From contig NZ_JACSDK010000003.1 in the NCBI RefSeq assembly GCF_014925385.1, positions 248,001 to 312,000 of the forward strand: a stretch of DNA of 64,000 nt. The letters run 5' to 3'. Position numbers and translations under genes: made by a program. Origin of the DNA: Pelagibius marinus (lineage in GTDB: Bacteria; Pseudomonadota; Alphaproteobacteria; Kiloniellales; Kiloniellaceae). Below, piece after piece: positions 20,910-30,973 of the stretch. Position 1 is the stretch's first letter, and every line of letters starts with the position of its first letter. The notes under the pieces were generated by a model that was given only the letters and a program-made list of their open reading frames with translations, searched no databases and had not been told where the DNA came from.

Positions 20910-21839
20910 ATGACCTTCGATGCCGTCTCCCTCGTTCTCCTGACCGTCATCAGCGCCGCCACGCCGCTGCTCTTCGCCGCCCTGGGCGAGCTGGTGGTGG
21001 AGAAGTCCGGCGTGCTGAACCTGGGCGTCGAGGGCATGATGATCGTCGGCGCCGTCGCCGCCTTCGCGGTGGCCTCGGGGACCGGCTCGGGCAGCCTGGG
21101 CGTCGCCGCCGGGGCCGTGGCGGGTGCGGCGCTGGCGTTCATTTTCGGAGTCCTGACCCTGACGCTGGCGGCCAACCAGGTGGCCACCGGCCTGGCGCTC
21201 ACCATCTTCGGCCTCGGGCTCTCCTCGCTCATCGGCGCGGGCTACGTCGGCATTCCGGTGCCGCCCCTGGCCAAACTGGCCGTTCCCGGGATCAGCGACC
21301 TGCCGCTGGTGGGCCCGCTGCTCTTCGGCCACGACGCCCTGGTCTACCTCTCGATCGTCGCCGTCATCGCCGTCGCCTGGTTCCTGAAGAAGTCGCGCGC
21401 GGGCATGATCCTGCGCGCGGTCGGGGAATCCGACATCTCCGCCCATTCCATCGGCTACGACGTGATCGCCGTGCGCTACCGCGCGGTCTTGTTCGGCGGC
21501 GCCATGGCGGGGCTGGGCGGGGCCTTTCTGTCGCTCTCCTACACGCCGCTCTGGGCCGAGGGCATGACGGCGGGGCGCGGCTGGATCGCGCTGGCCCTGG
21601 TGGTCTTCGCCTCCTGGCGACCCTGGCGCCTGCTGGCCGGGGCCTACCTCTTCGGCGGCGTCACCATCGCCCAGCTCTACACCCAGAGCGCCGGCGGCCT
21701 GGGAATTCCCGCCCAGGTCATGTCCATGCTGCCCTACCTGGCGACCATCCTGGTGCTGACCATCATCGCCGCCGGGCCCTGGAAGGGCCGGCTCAACGCC
21801 CCGGCTTGCCTTGGCAAGCCGTTTAGGCCATCTACTTGA
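20910..21839 (+). CDS. BMP-type ABC transporter permease 2 (YufQ-like)
   Basis: A 309-residue membrane protein with about eight to nine hydrophobic segments. The N-terminal region has ALGELVVEKSGVLNLGVEGMM, and the middle MILRAVGESDISAHSIGYDV corresponds to the coupling-helix region of this family. The translated frame extends upstream to 20175 only as a shadow of permease 1; the true start is ATG 20910. It is the partner of the previous permease, and the binding-protein gene follows 51 bases later. Confidence 0.92.
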   Translation: MTFDAVSLVLLTVISAATPLLFAALGELVVEKSGVLNLGVEGMMIVGAVAAFAVASGTGSGSLGVAAGAVAGAALAFIFGVLTLTLAANQVATGLALTIFGLGLSSLIGAGYVGIPVPPLAKLAVPGISDLPLVGPLLFGHDALVYLSIVAVIAVAWFLKKSRAGMILRAVGESDISAHSIGYDVIAVRYRAVLFGGAMAGLGGAFLSLSYTPLWAEGMTAGRGWIALALVVFASWRPWRLLAGAYLFGGVTIAQLYTQSAGGLGIPAQVMSMLPYLATILVLTIIAAGPWKGRLNAPACLGKPFRPST

Positions 21840-21890
21840 CTTAAAGAAAACGCAACAAACACGCAGTCAAACGAACGTAAGGAGGCACTC

Positions 21891-22973
21891 ATGTTCAAAG
21901 ACCTGTCGCGACGCCGTTTCCTGGCGGGCAGCACCGCCGCGGCCGGCGCGCTCGCCCTCGGCGGCCGCACCGCCCTGGGCGCCGACCCGCTGAAGGTCGG
22001 CTTCGTCTACGTCGGCCCGGTGGGCGACTTCGGCTGGACCCACGGCCACGACCTGGGCCGCAAGGCGATCGAGAAGGAATTCGGCGACAAGGTGAAGACC
22101 ACCTTCGTGGAGAACGTGGCCGAGGGCCCGGACGCCGAGCGCGTCATCCGCCAGCTCGCCTCCTCGGGCAACAAGCTGATCTTCACCACCTCCTTCGGCT
22201 TCATGAACCAGACCGTGAAGGTGGCCAAGCAGTTCCCCGACGTGATGTTCGAACACGCGACGGGCTTCAAGACCGCCAAGAACCTCTCGGTCTACAACGC
22301 CCGCTTCTACGAGGGGCGCGCGGTCATCGGCACCATCGCCGGCCACATGACCAAGACCGGCAAGTTCGGCTACATCGCCTCCTTCCCGATCCCGGAAGTG
22401 GTGATGGGCATCAACGCCTTCATCCTGGCCGCGCGCAAGGTGCGCCCGGACGCCGAGATCAAGGTGGTCTGGGTGAACTCCTGGTACGACCCGGGCAAGG
22501 AAGCCGACGCCACCAAGGCCCTGATCGACCAGGGCTGCGACGTCATCACCCAGCACACCGACTCGCCGGCGCCGATCCAGACGGCGGGCAGCCGCGGCGT
22601 GCTCTGCTTCGGCCAGGCCTCCGACATGACGACCTTCGCGCCCGAACAGCACGCGACGGCCATCCTCGACGTCTGGGGCCCCTACTACGTGGAGCGCGTG
22701 AAGGCGGTGCTGGACGGCACCTGGCAGACCTCCAACGTCTGGCAGGGCTTCAAGGAGGGCATGGTCGAGATGGCGCCCTACAACAAGAACCTGCCGGGCG
22801 AGGTGGTCGAGGCCGCCGAGAGCGTGCGCAAGGGCATCATTGCCGGCACGCTGCATCCCTTCACCGGCCCCATCAACGACCAGTCCGGCGCGGAGAAGAT
22901 CCCCGCCGGCCAGACCATCCCCGACGGCGACCTGCTGGGCATGGACTGGTACGTGGAAGGGGTTTCGGCGTAG
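21891..22973 (+). CDS. BMP-family substrate-binding protein with Tat-like signal
   Basis: A 360-residue binding protein of the Bmp (PnrA-like) family. The N-terminus LSRRRFLAGSTAAAGALALGG is a twin-arginine type signal. The mature domain reads LKVGFVYVGPVGDFGWTHGHD, a characteristic BMP start. Later segments VFTTSFGF-like IFTTSFGFMNQTV and KFGYIASFPIPEVVMGINAF agree with the family. Bmp/PnrA proteins bind nucleosides or purines, which matches the xdh context. Ribosome binding site AAGGAGG lies just upstream. A strong terminator follows, making it the last gene of the unit. Confidence 0.93.
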   Translation: MFKDLSRRRFLAGSTAAAGALALGGRTALGADPLKVGFVYVGPVGDFGWTHGHDLGRKAIEKEFGDKVKTTFVENVAEGPDAERVIRQLASSGNKLIFTTSFGFMNQTVKVAKQFPDVMFEHATGFKTAKNLSVYNARFYEGRAVIGTIAGHMTKTGKFGYIASFPIPEVVMGINAFILAARKVRPDAEIKVVWVNSWYDPGKEADATKALIDQGCDVITQHTDSPAPIQTAGSRGVLCFGQASDMTTFAPEQHATAILDVWGPYYVERVKAVLDGTWQTSNVWQGFKEGMVEMAPYNKNLPGEVVEAAESVRKGIIAGTLHPFTGPINDQSGAEKIPAGQTIPDGDLLGMDWYVEGVSA

Positions 22974-22997
22974 GCCAAACGCCACCGCGGCAAAAAG

Positions 22998-23027
22998 AAA
23001 CGGCGGGGAGTGATCCCCGCCGTTTTT
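22998..23027 (+). terminator. Rho-independent terminator of the xdh/BMP transporter operon
   Basis: Perfect stem AAACGGCGGGG / CCCCGCCGTTT with a six-base loop and a run of five T. It begins 25 bases after the binding-protein stop. It could work in both directions, as the convergent DUF2167 gene ends at 23052 and the opposite strand also carries an A/T-rich flank. Confidence 0.92.
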
Positions 23028-23051
23028 GCTTGGCGTTCCGTGGACGCAGCT

Positions 23052-23942
23052 TTACTCGGTGGTCTTGCCGCGCCCGAACAGCCTGCGGATGCCGCCCCAG
23101 ATTGCCACGGGAATGGCGATCAGCAGGAACCAGAGCTTCTTGGCGAACACCAGGATGGCCGCGCCGATGGCGGCCAGGGTGCCCTTCTGGCTGTACTGCA
23201 CGCCCATCACGGTGGCGAGCACGCCCACCGCGCCGATCGCCGCGACCTTGTCGCCGTCCTTGAAGTCGGCGTAGCGGAAGCCGCTGTCCGGGGTGTAGCT
23301 GCTGGCCGCATAGTTGGCGACGTCGTCGAAGCTGCTGTTGGCGGCGCTCAGCATTTCGTCATAGGTGACGACGGTCATCTCGACGTAGCCGTTGCGGGTG
23401 AACTTCACGGAGTGAAGGTTGATCACCGGGTCGCCATTGAAGGTCAGCAGGAAGCCATAGGTCATCACCTTGGTTTCCTTGTTGAGCGTCGGGTAGAGCA
23501 CCCACTTCACCGGCTTGACCTCGTAGCCGAGGCGCTCGCTCTGCGCCTTGGAACCCTCGACGTAGCTCTCCCAGATCTCGTCGATCTGCGAGCTGGCGTC
23601 GTCGGTCCATTCCTCCATGTCCACATAACCGATCTCGTTGGGCGGCGAGAAGTAGACGGTGTCGACGGCGCTGTCTTCCGGCGGGAAGAGGATGGCTTCG
23701 ATCGTGCAGGTCTCTTCGGCATTCAGCAGCCGGTCGTAGGCGCAGGCATCCTGTCCCTCAAGCATGACCGCGCCCTGGGCGGTGATGGTCGCATTGCCGA
23801 CCTGCGTCCCGGCGGAGGCATCGACGACGTTCTGCGCGATGGCGTCGAGCTGCGCCTGCTCGTCTTCGGTCAGCGCCTGGGCCGGCGCGACGGCGAGGCA
23901 CGACAGCATCAGCGCGGCTGTCAGAGTCTGTAGTGGTTTCAT
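23052..23942 (-). CDS. DUF2167 membrane-anchored protein
   Basis: A 296-residue exported protein. A Sec signal (LQTLTAALMLSCLAVAPAQA, cleaved near AQA-LT) is followed by a soluble domain with NEIGYVDMEEW and GVQYSQKG. The C-terminus has two hydrophobic stretches (about 235-285) ending in a basic tail, IRRLFGRGKTT. This order matches the DUF2167 family, whose function is unknown. I chose ATG 23942, which has AGGGGAG about eight bases upstream, over the in-frame 23978 start. It is monocistronic. Confidence 0.82.
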   Translation of the reverse strand: MKPLQTLTAALMLSCLAVAPAQALTEDEQAQLDAIAQNVVDASAGTQVGNATITAQGAVMLEGQDACAYDRLLNAEETCTIEAILFPPEDSAVDTVYFSPPNEIGYVDMEEWTDDASSQIDEIWESYVEGSKAQSERLGYEVKPVKWVLYPTLNKETKVMTYGFLLTFNGDPVINLHSVKFTRNGYVEMTVVTYDEMLSAANSSFDDVANYAASSYTPDSGFRYADFKDGDKVAAIGAVGVLATVMGVQYSQKGTLAAIGAAILVFAKKLWFLLIAIPVAIWGGIRRLFGRGKTTE

Positions 23943-24099
23943 CGGAAAAGGCTCCCCTGCATTGTTCAAAATAGACATAAAATCAAACTGTTATGCAGAA
24001 ATCTCAGGCGCCCCCACGCCGTGGAAGCCTGTCTAGCAGGAGAATATCAACAGTTGATTACTATTTCAGCGCTTAAACCGCCGGCAGCTGCCCGGGGGA

Positions 24100-24807
24100 C
24101 TAGCCGTTGTAGTCGTCGTGCAGCCGCAGCCATTCCATGGTGTAGGTCAGGCCGTCTTCGTCGCGGCCCTTGGGCACCATGTCGAGGTAGTGATAGGCGG
24201 TGATCAGCATGTCGAGGCCGCGCTGATAGACCGAGTAGGTATGATAGACCCTGCCGTCCTCATCCTTGTAGAACACGCTGGCACCGGGTGCTTCAGTGCT
24301 GGGGAAGCCCTGGGCCTTGTAGTTGTAGTAGGCCTCGCCGCTGTCGATTTCCTCTTGCGTGAAGGAGACGTTGTAATCGCGGTTGAAGGCGTTGTCGTGG
24401 GACGACACCCACTTGAACGTCCAGCCCATGCGCTTCCTGAAGGCCTCCAGGGTCGCCAGCGGCGCCTTGGACACGGCCACCAGGGAAACGTCCCGCTGCC
24501 TCAGGTGAACCACCGCCGGCTCGAAGTGGTCGGCGATGAAGGAGCAGCTCTTGCAGCCCACGTCCCAGTCCGGGGCGTACATGAAGTGGTAGGCGATGAG
24601 CTGGCTGCAGGGGCCGAAGAGGTCGGCCAGAGATTCCTTCCCGCCGGGCCCCTGGAAGACGTAGTCCTTCTCCACCCGCTCCCAGGGCAGCGCCTGCCGC
24701 GCGCGGCTCAGCGCGTCGCGCGCGCGGGTGAATTCCTTTTCCCGCGCCAGAAGCCGCTTGCGGGCCTCGACCCAGTCTTCATGGGAAACGATTTCGTTGG
24801 GTTTCAC
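24100..24807 (-). CDS. DUF899 thioredoxin-like protein
   Basis: A 235-residue DUF899 (AhpC/TSA-like fold) protein. Key segments are EDWVEARKRLLAREKEFTRARD near the N-terminus, LPWERVEKDYVF, LIAYHFMYAPDWDVGCKSCSF (CxxC at about 96-99), and MGWTFKWVSSHDNAFNRDY. The CxxC corresponds to the redox site of thioredoxin folds, but no oxidoreductase activity is established for the family as I know it. The start is GTG 24807 with AAGGAGAA upstream. It appears to be alone; the neighbour upstream is a divergent MOSC gene. Confidence 0.85.
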   Translation of the reverse strand: MKPNEIVSHEDWVEARKRLLAREKEFTRARDALSRARQALPWERVEKDYVFQGPGGKESLADLFGPCSQLIAYHFMYAPDWDVGCKSCSFIADHFEPAVVHLRQRDVSLVAVSKAPLATLEAFRKRMGWTFKWVSSHDNAFNRDYNVSFTQEEIDSGEAYYNYKAQGFPSTEAPGASVFYKDEDGRVYHTYSVYQRGLDMLITAYHYLDMVPKGRDEDGLTYTMEWLRLHDDYNG

Positions 24808-24988
24808 GGTTCTTCTCCTTGATCGGGGAGCGTGAGCGTCCGGCCGCCATCCTAGCACGCGGCGCCGCCCCGGCGGGGCGGGCTCACGGAACTGTGTCGG
24901 CCCCGGGGAGGACAGGGCCGGCAGGGGAGGACAGCGCGCGGAAGCGACGCTAGACTGGCGCCGCTACTCGGGAGGGGAAGACCGATCC

Positions 24989-25543
24989 ATGCCCAGACAC
25001 CTGACCAAAGACGAATTGCTCGCCGGACTGCCGGACATCCTCGCCTCGCCCAAGGACGAGGGCGAGCTGCTCGGCATTGTGGTGCGGCCGGATCACGGCC
25101 AGCGGTTGGAGCCGGAGAGCGTGGCGGTCAGCCTCGCCGGCGGGCTGGAGGGGGACCACTGGGCCAAGGGCTGCTGGCTGACGACGGAGGACGGCAGGCC
25201 GCATCCGGACGTGCAGATCTGCATCATGAACGCGCGCTGCATCGGCCTTATCGCGCAGGAGCGCGACAACTGGGCGCCGGCGGGCGACAACCTCTTCCTC
25301 GACATGGACCTCTCGAGCGAGAACCTGGCCCCGGGCCAGCGCCTCGCCCTGGGCAGCGCGGTGCTCGAGATCACCGCCGAGCCGCACAACGGCTGCAAGT
25401 CCTTCGTCGAGCGCTACGGGCGCGAGGCCTGCGCCTTCGTCAATTCGCGAGAGGGCAAGCGCCTGCGGCTGCGCGGCATCTACGCCCGCGTGGTGCAGGA
25501 CGGCCGCATCGCCGTCGGCGACAGGGCCGTCAAGCTGGCCTGA
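24989..25543 (+). CDS. MOSC-domain protein, full-length copy
   Basis: A 184-residue MOSC-like domain protein. MOSC domains occur in molybdenum-cofactor sulfurases and sulfur-carrier enzymes; the conserved Cys is in EPHNGCKSFVERYG (about residue 137). The N-terminal 24 residues (MPRHLTKDELLAGLPDI...) precede the domain. Stand-alone MOSC proteins in bacteria act on hydroxylated purine analogues (YiiM/YcbX type) with molybdoenzyme partners; a link to the purine theme is possible but inferred. A near-identical shortened copy lies 0.8 kb downstream. Confidence 0.85.
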   Translation: MPRHLTKDELLAGLPDILASPKDEGELLGIVVRPDHGQRLEPESVAVSLAGGLEGDHWAKGCWLTTEDGRPHPDVQICIMNARCIGLIAQERDNWAPAGDNLFLDMDLSSENLAPGQRLALGSAVLEITAEPHNGCKSFVERYGREACAFVNSREGKRLRLRGIYARVVQDGRIAVGDRAVKLA

Positions 25544-25897
25544 GCCCGCGCCGTCCTCCCCTTTTCCGATGCCTTTGCTGTTGTTCGCATCTCGCGTCGG
25601 GGCCGGGTGTCAAGCGTTTCTCACGAGCGGCCAAAAATAAAAAAGCGAATGTTACTTAAATGATCCAAGTTAAATGCACGCCATGTAAAATGACGCATTC
25701 GATTTTATTCTATTGTTAAAATAAAAATCCTTTCCGTCATTGTAATAACCGGATTGTGCATCACGTATCTATGGACAGCAAATACCTGCTGCTGCCGGGC
25801 AGCCGCCCAAGATGGCAAGCGACCATCCCAGAGAGTCGCGGTCGAGGGGCGGATTTCCGAAGCTCGGCGCAACTTTGAACCGCAATAGGAGCCAACC
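25544..25897. other. AT-rich intergenic stretch
   Basis: A 354-base spacer without a gene. Bases 25630-25750 are unusually AT-rich for this genome (for example AAAAATAAAAAAGCG and TTTTATTCTATTG). An imperfect inverted repeat of GATTTTATT with AAAATAAAAATC lies around 25698-25730. It is probably the promoter region of the ABM-like gene, or a scar between the two MOSC copies. No clear promoter hexamers were seen. Confidence 0.4.
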
Positions 25898-26206
25898 ATG
25901 TACGTTGCAATCAGACTCTATGACGGCGTGAAGAACCCGACCGAGGCCGCGACCAAGGTTCGCGACGAGTTTCTGCCGGTCATCAGCAAGATCGCTGGCT
26001 TTCAGGAGTACTACGCGGTGAAGTCCGGAGACGACACTATGGCGAGCATCAGCGTCTTCAAGGACAAGCCCGGCGCAGACGAAGCGGTGAAGGTGGCGAC
26101 GAAGTGGGTGCAGACCAACATGTCCCGCTTCCTGCCGAACGCGCCGAAGATGATCGGCGGCGAGACCGTCGCGCATACCAGGGCGACGACCAAAGCCGCC
26201 GCCTAG
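25898..26206 (+). CDS. Small ABM/dimeric alpha-beta barrel-like protein
   Basis: A 102-residue protein with the pattern of antibiotic-biosynthesis-monooxygenase-like dimeric barrels: MYVAIRLYDGVKN, then EFLPVISKIAGFQEYYAV and a second strand ASISVFKDKPGADEAV. Proteins of this size usually bind a small ligand or act as monooxygenases without cofactor, but catalytic residues cannot be assigned here. Ribosome binding site is AGGAG eight bases upstream. It is inserted between two MOSC copies and may belong to the same unit as the downstream one. Confidence 0.7.
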   Translation: MYVAIRLYDGVKNPTEAATKVRDEFLPVISKIAGFQEYYAVKSGDDTMASISVFKDKPGADEAVKVATKWVQTNMSRFLPNAPKMIGGETVAHTRATTKAAA

Positions 26207-26354
26207 GCGGCGGCCGAAAGGCCAAAGTCCCCTAACGGCCCTGCACTGGCCCTGTCGGTATCGATGGGGCCAGCGTTCTATCTGCCTCCCTCGTTCTCCC
26301 CGACGGGATCATCGACGCTCGCCCCAGGACGAAGGCGAACCGCTCGGCATCGTC

Positions 26355-26816
26355 GTGCGGCCGGATCACGGGCAGCGGGTGGAGCCGGAGAGCGTGGCGA
26401 TCAGCCTCGCCGGCGGGCTGGAGGGCGACCACTGGGCCAAGGGCTGCTGGCGGACGACGGAGGACGGCAAGCCGCATCCGGACATGCAGATCTGCATCAT
26501 GAACGCGCGCTGCATCGGCCTCATCGCGCAGGCGCGGTCCAACTGCGCGCCGGCGGGCGACAACCTCTTCCTCGACATGGACCTCTCGGAAGAGAACCTG
26601 GTGCCGGGCCAGCGACTTGCCCTCGGCAGCGCGGTGCTCGAGATCACCGCCGTGCCGCACAACGGCTGCAAGTCCTTCGTCGAGCGCTTCGGGCGCGATG
26701 CCTTGGCCTTCGTCAGTACCCGCGAGGCCAAGCGCCTGCGCCTGCGCGGCATCTACGCCCGCGTGGTGCAGGACGGGCGTATCAGCCTGGGCGACAAGGT
26801 GAAGAAACTGACCTGA
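26355..26816 (+). CDS. MOSC-domain protein, 5'-decayed paralogue
   Basis: A 153-residue copy of the MOSC protein at 24989; translated residues agree over almost their whole length (for example AVPHNGCKSFVERFG). Homology at the DNA level continues upstream to about 26300, but the reading frame is broken near 26325: the region matching LASPKDEGE is one base short, so an initiator cannot be placed where copy 1 starts. A GTG at 26355 allows a truncated product missing about 30 residues. It could be a functional short form or a decaying duplicate; the conserved Cys is intact. Confidence 0.6.
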   Translation: MRPDHGQRVEPESVAISLAGGLEGDHWAKGCWRTTEDGKPHPDMQICIMNARCIGLIAQARSNCAPAGDNLFLDMDLSEENLVPGQRLALGSAVLEITAVPHNGCKSFVERFGRDALAFVSTREAKRLRLRGIYARVVQDGRISLGDKVKKLT

Positions 26817-26837
26817 CGGGCAGGCCGCGCGGTTGGC

Positions 26838-28523
26838 TCACGCCCCCTTCCGCTTCATCGTGATCTGCGGCTTCAAGGGCGCGGCCTGGCCGGGCAGGGG
26901 CACCGTCCCCCGCAGCCCCGGCGCCGCCGGGATCTTCGGGCCCGCGGCGCCGGGCAGGGTGGCGGGATCGAGCTCGCCGCGCAGGGTGGCCAGCAGGGTC
27001 TTGAGGTCCGGTAGAACCTGCGTTGCCTGAGCCACGCCGCGGCGGAACTGCTTCACGTAGTCGCGCCAGGTGTCGGGGTACAGGGTGGCGGCGCTGACCG
27101 GCGGCGGGGCGAAGCCCGTCCCGTAGACCTGCTTGCCCAGCAGGACGGCATGGTAGATGCGATGACCGAAGAGCAGCCGTGAGTCCAGGTCGTGGCGGGT
27201 CGGCAGGCTGTGCTTCCAGAGCTCCAGGTTCTCGGCCAGGCTGTCGGGCACTTCCAGCGCCTCGCGGGCGTCGATCCAGTAGGGGCTGTCCGCGCGGTTG
27301 TTGAGGGCGTAGTGCAGGCAGATGAAGTCGCGCACCTCGTCGTAGAGCCGGTTGGAGACCTTGTTGTAGCGGGCGCGCAGGGGTTCGGCGAAATCGGAGT
27401 CGGGGAAGTAGGCCAGCAGCCAGCGCACCGACTTTTCGATCATGAAGATGGCCGTCGACTCCAGCGGCTCGATGAAGCCGCTCGACAGTCCGATGGCAAT
27501 GCAGTTCTTCACCCAGGCATTGCGCGTGCGCCCGACACGGATGGGGATGATGCGCGGCTCCGACCCCTTGGCCGGTGGCTGCCCGGTCGCGTGCAGGTGG
27601 GCCAGCAGCTCGTCGCAGGCTTCGTCGTCGCTGCGGTGGGCGGAGGAGAAGACGTAGCCGGTGCCGACGCGGTTGTAGAGCGGCACCCGCCAGACCCAGC
27701 CGGAGCTGAGCGCGGTGGAGCGGGTCAGGGGCTCGAGCTTGTCCGGGTTCGGGTGGGGGATCTGGATCGCCGCCGCGCGGTCGTTGGCCAGGCACTTCGA
27801 ATAATCGACGAAGGGCTCGTCCAGCGCCTTGTTGATCAGCATGCCCCGGAAGCCGGTGCAGTCGACCACCAGTTCCACCGGCAGGCGGCCGCGCTCCTTC
27901 AACTGCAGGGCGGCGATGAAGCCGCGTTCGTCCTTTTCGACGTCGACCACGTCGTCGTGGACATGATCGATGCCGCGCGCCACGCAGATGTCGCGCAGCA
28001 GGTCGGCGAAGAGCCCGGCGTCGAGATGATAGGCAAAGCCGGGGTTCTGGTCCTCGGTCTTGGCGCCCAGGGGGTGGGGGCCCTTGAACTCCCGGGCGAG
28101 ATCCAGCGCGGTCGTGACGACATCGGAGAAGGGGCCGCCGCCGGCGCCGTACTTCAAATAATAGTAGGCCGACTCGACACCGCGGATCATCCGCCCCTCG
28201 TTGAAGGAGTTGATGAAGGCGATGGGCTTGCCGTTGCGGTCGACGTTCCAGTTGTCGAACAGGACGCCCAGCTTGAAGGAGGCATTGCAGCGCTTGAAGA
28301 AGTCCCGCTCGTTGACGCCGGTCTGCCGCAGCAGTATCGGCATGGAGGGAACGGTGGCCTCGCCGACGCCGACGGACTTCACGCTGGGGGATTCGATGAG
28401 GGTGATCTTGAGATCCTGGGGCGCGCTCTTGCTGCTGCGGGCATAGGTCGCCAGCAGCAAGGCGGTGAGCCAGCCGGCGGTGCCGCCGCCCACGATCGTG
28501 ACACTCCGGAGTCGTTCCCCCAT
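26838..28523 (-). CDS. Flavin-dependent tryptophan-halogenase family protein
   Basis: A 561-residue protein with a complete halogenase core. The FAD motif VGGGTAGWL is near the N-terminus, with VGVGEATVPSM next. The catalytic Lys is in CNASFKLG (corresponding to RebH K79), the WxWxIP motif is SGWVWRVP, and the catalytic Glu is in SGFIEPLEST. All hallmark residues of PrnA/RebH-type halogenases are kept. A 60-residue Pro/Ala-rich C-terminal tail follows. Start ATG 28523 with GGGGGA upstream. No biosynthetic genes, flavin reductase or TonB receptor are adjacent, so the substrate (tryptophan, peptide or other) is unknown. Confidence 0.92.
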   Translation of the reverse strand: MGERLRSVTIVGGGTAGWLTALLLATYARSSKSAPQDLKITLIESPSVKSVGVGEATVPSMPILLRQTGVNERDFFKRCNASFKLGVLFDNWNVDRNGKPIAFINSFNEGRMIRGVESAYYYLKYGAGGGPFSDVVTTALDLAREFKGPHPLGAKTEDQNPGFAYHLDAGLFADLLRDICVARGIDHVHDDVVDVEKDERGFIAALQLKERGRLPVELVVDCTGFRGMLINKALDEPFVDYSKCLANDRAAAIQIPHPNPDKLEPLTRSTALSSGWVWRVPLYNRVGTGYVFSSAHRSDDEACDELLAHLHATGQPPAKGSEPRIIPIRVGRTRNAWVKNCIAIGLSSGFIEPLESTAIFMIEKSVRWLLAYFPDSDFAEPLRARYNKVSNRLYDEVRDFICLHYALNNRADSPYWIDAREALEVPDSLAENLELWKHSLPTRHDLDSRLLFGHRIYHAVLLGKQVYGTGFAPPPVSAATLYPDTWRDYVKQFRRGVAQATQVLPDLKTLLATLRGELDPATLPGAAGPKIPAAPGLRGTVPLPGQAAPLKPQITMKRKGA

Positions 28524-28751
28524 CAACCGTCCCCCACAGATCCCCCGATGTGGCTCGGTCTGGGGCGGCAACCGGGAAGCCCGGCATGCCCTTCGACTGG
28601 CCACGATTCTTGGGCGGAAGAGTGCCCTGATATAGTCAGATGGTCAATTGCGACACCTACGAGCGGGCAGGACCGATGAAGCGAGGGCGCCGGGCCATAC
28701 CTTGCCTCGGAGTATAGCCACTGCGCCGCAGCCTTCGGATCTCCTGAGATT

Positions 28752-28973
28752 ATGCCGTCTTCCAGTGACCTCGGCGCCGGTGATGCCCCCTCTGGTGGCG
28801 CCCATGGTGGTGGCGCCCCGGCCGGCGGTTCCGTCAACCTGCCGCTCATGGTGCTGGCGCGGATCTGCACCTCCGTCATCTTCATGACCTATCCGGCCTC
28901 CCTCAACGCGCTGCTGAGTGCGTGGCGGATGAGCGCGGCGGAGGGCGGCCCGGCGCTGCCGCGCTCGGCCTAG
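28752..28973 (+). pseudogene. Probable N-terminal remnant of an MFS transporter
   Basis: A 73-codon frame. A Gly/Ala/Pro-rich leader precedes LPLMVLARICTSVIFMTYPASLNALLSAWRMSAAEGG, which resembles the first helix and loop of Major Facilitator Superfamily transporters (ARxxxSxxFMxY...LxxxWxMSxxEAG). It then stops where the second helix should begin, and no continuation was seen in other frames before the next gene at 29176. Most of the gene appears deleted. The remaining 650-base spacer (28524-29175) holds nothing else I can identify. It is upstream of the halogenase in divergent orientation; export of a halogenated product is a speculation. Confidence 0.35.
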
Positions 28974-29175
28974 GAATGTGAGAAGCCGCACAGACGGTCC
29001 GGCGGGTTTCCGTGAGACTGCAGGCTGACAGGCGCGTGGAGCCAGCGCGATCCTCGCATTGCCGGGCTGCTTTCTCTCCTTTCCGGTGATTGCGGCGCGC
29101 GGTGATTCGGCGGACAATGGCGGCGCGCTGAGAACCCATAAGGCCGGTAACGGCAAAACCTATGGGGAGCGGATC

Positions 29176-29361
29176 ATGAATTGTCCGGATTGCGGGGCCA
29201 GCAACCCCGGCGGTGCGAAGTTCTGCGGCAGCTGCGGCAACCCGATGCAGGCGCCGCAACAGGTCGGCGGCGGCAGCAAGTCCTCCTGGGACAACATCTT
29301 CAAGTGGATCGGCATTTTCTTCGTGGGGATGTTCGTCCTCGCGCTGCTGTCCGGCCTGTAG
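29176..29361 (+). CDS. Small zinc-ribbon membrane protein
   Basis: A 61-residue protein. The N-terminus is a zinc ribbon with two CxxC knuckles (MNCPDCGASNPGGAKFCGSCG). A 20-residue linker leads to one transmembrane helix (about 40-60, IFKWIGIFFVGMFVLALLSGL). GGGGAG lies seven bases upstream of ATG 29176; the longer in-frame ATG at 29059 is not supported. It is 30 bases upstream of a kinase that carries the same type of zinc ribbon at its C-terminus, so the two probably function together. Confidence 0.82.
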   Translation: MNCPDCGASNPGGAKFCGSCGNPMQAPQQVGGGSKSSWDNIFKWIGIFFVGMFVLALLSGL

Positions 29362-29391
29362 CGGCGCGGCACCGCGGCGAGGAGCAGGGCC

Positions 29392-30816
<1,425 letters not shown>

Positions 30817-30973
30817 AGCCTTCCCCTGTTGATTCGACATATGCTGCTTGCGGATTTGGCGAAGGCCGGCTCGGCATTGCAACTGGCTCCCTGCTTTCCG
30901 CTTCCCTCCTTTCGGGAAGGGTTCATAATAGTGCTGTGGCGTGTCTTGTCGCCTGGCAAGGGGAGGGGCGAAG

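Noticed and set aside
28644-29156. 170-residue minus-strand frame in the halogenase upstream spacer
   Set aside because: Low-complexity basic product without motif; the only recognisable signal there is the MFS-like peptide on the other strand.
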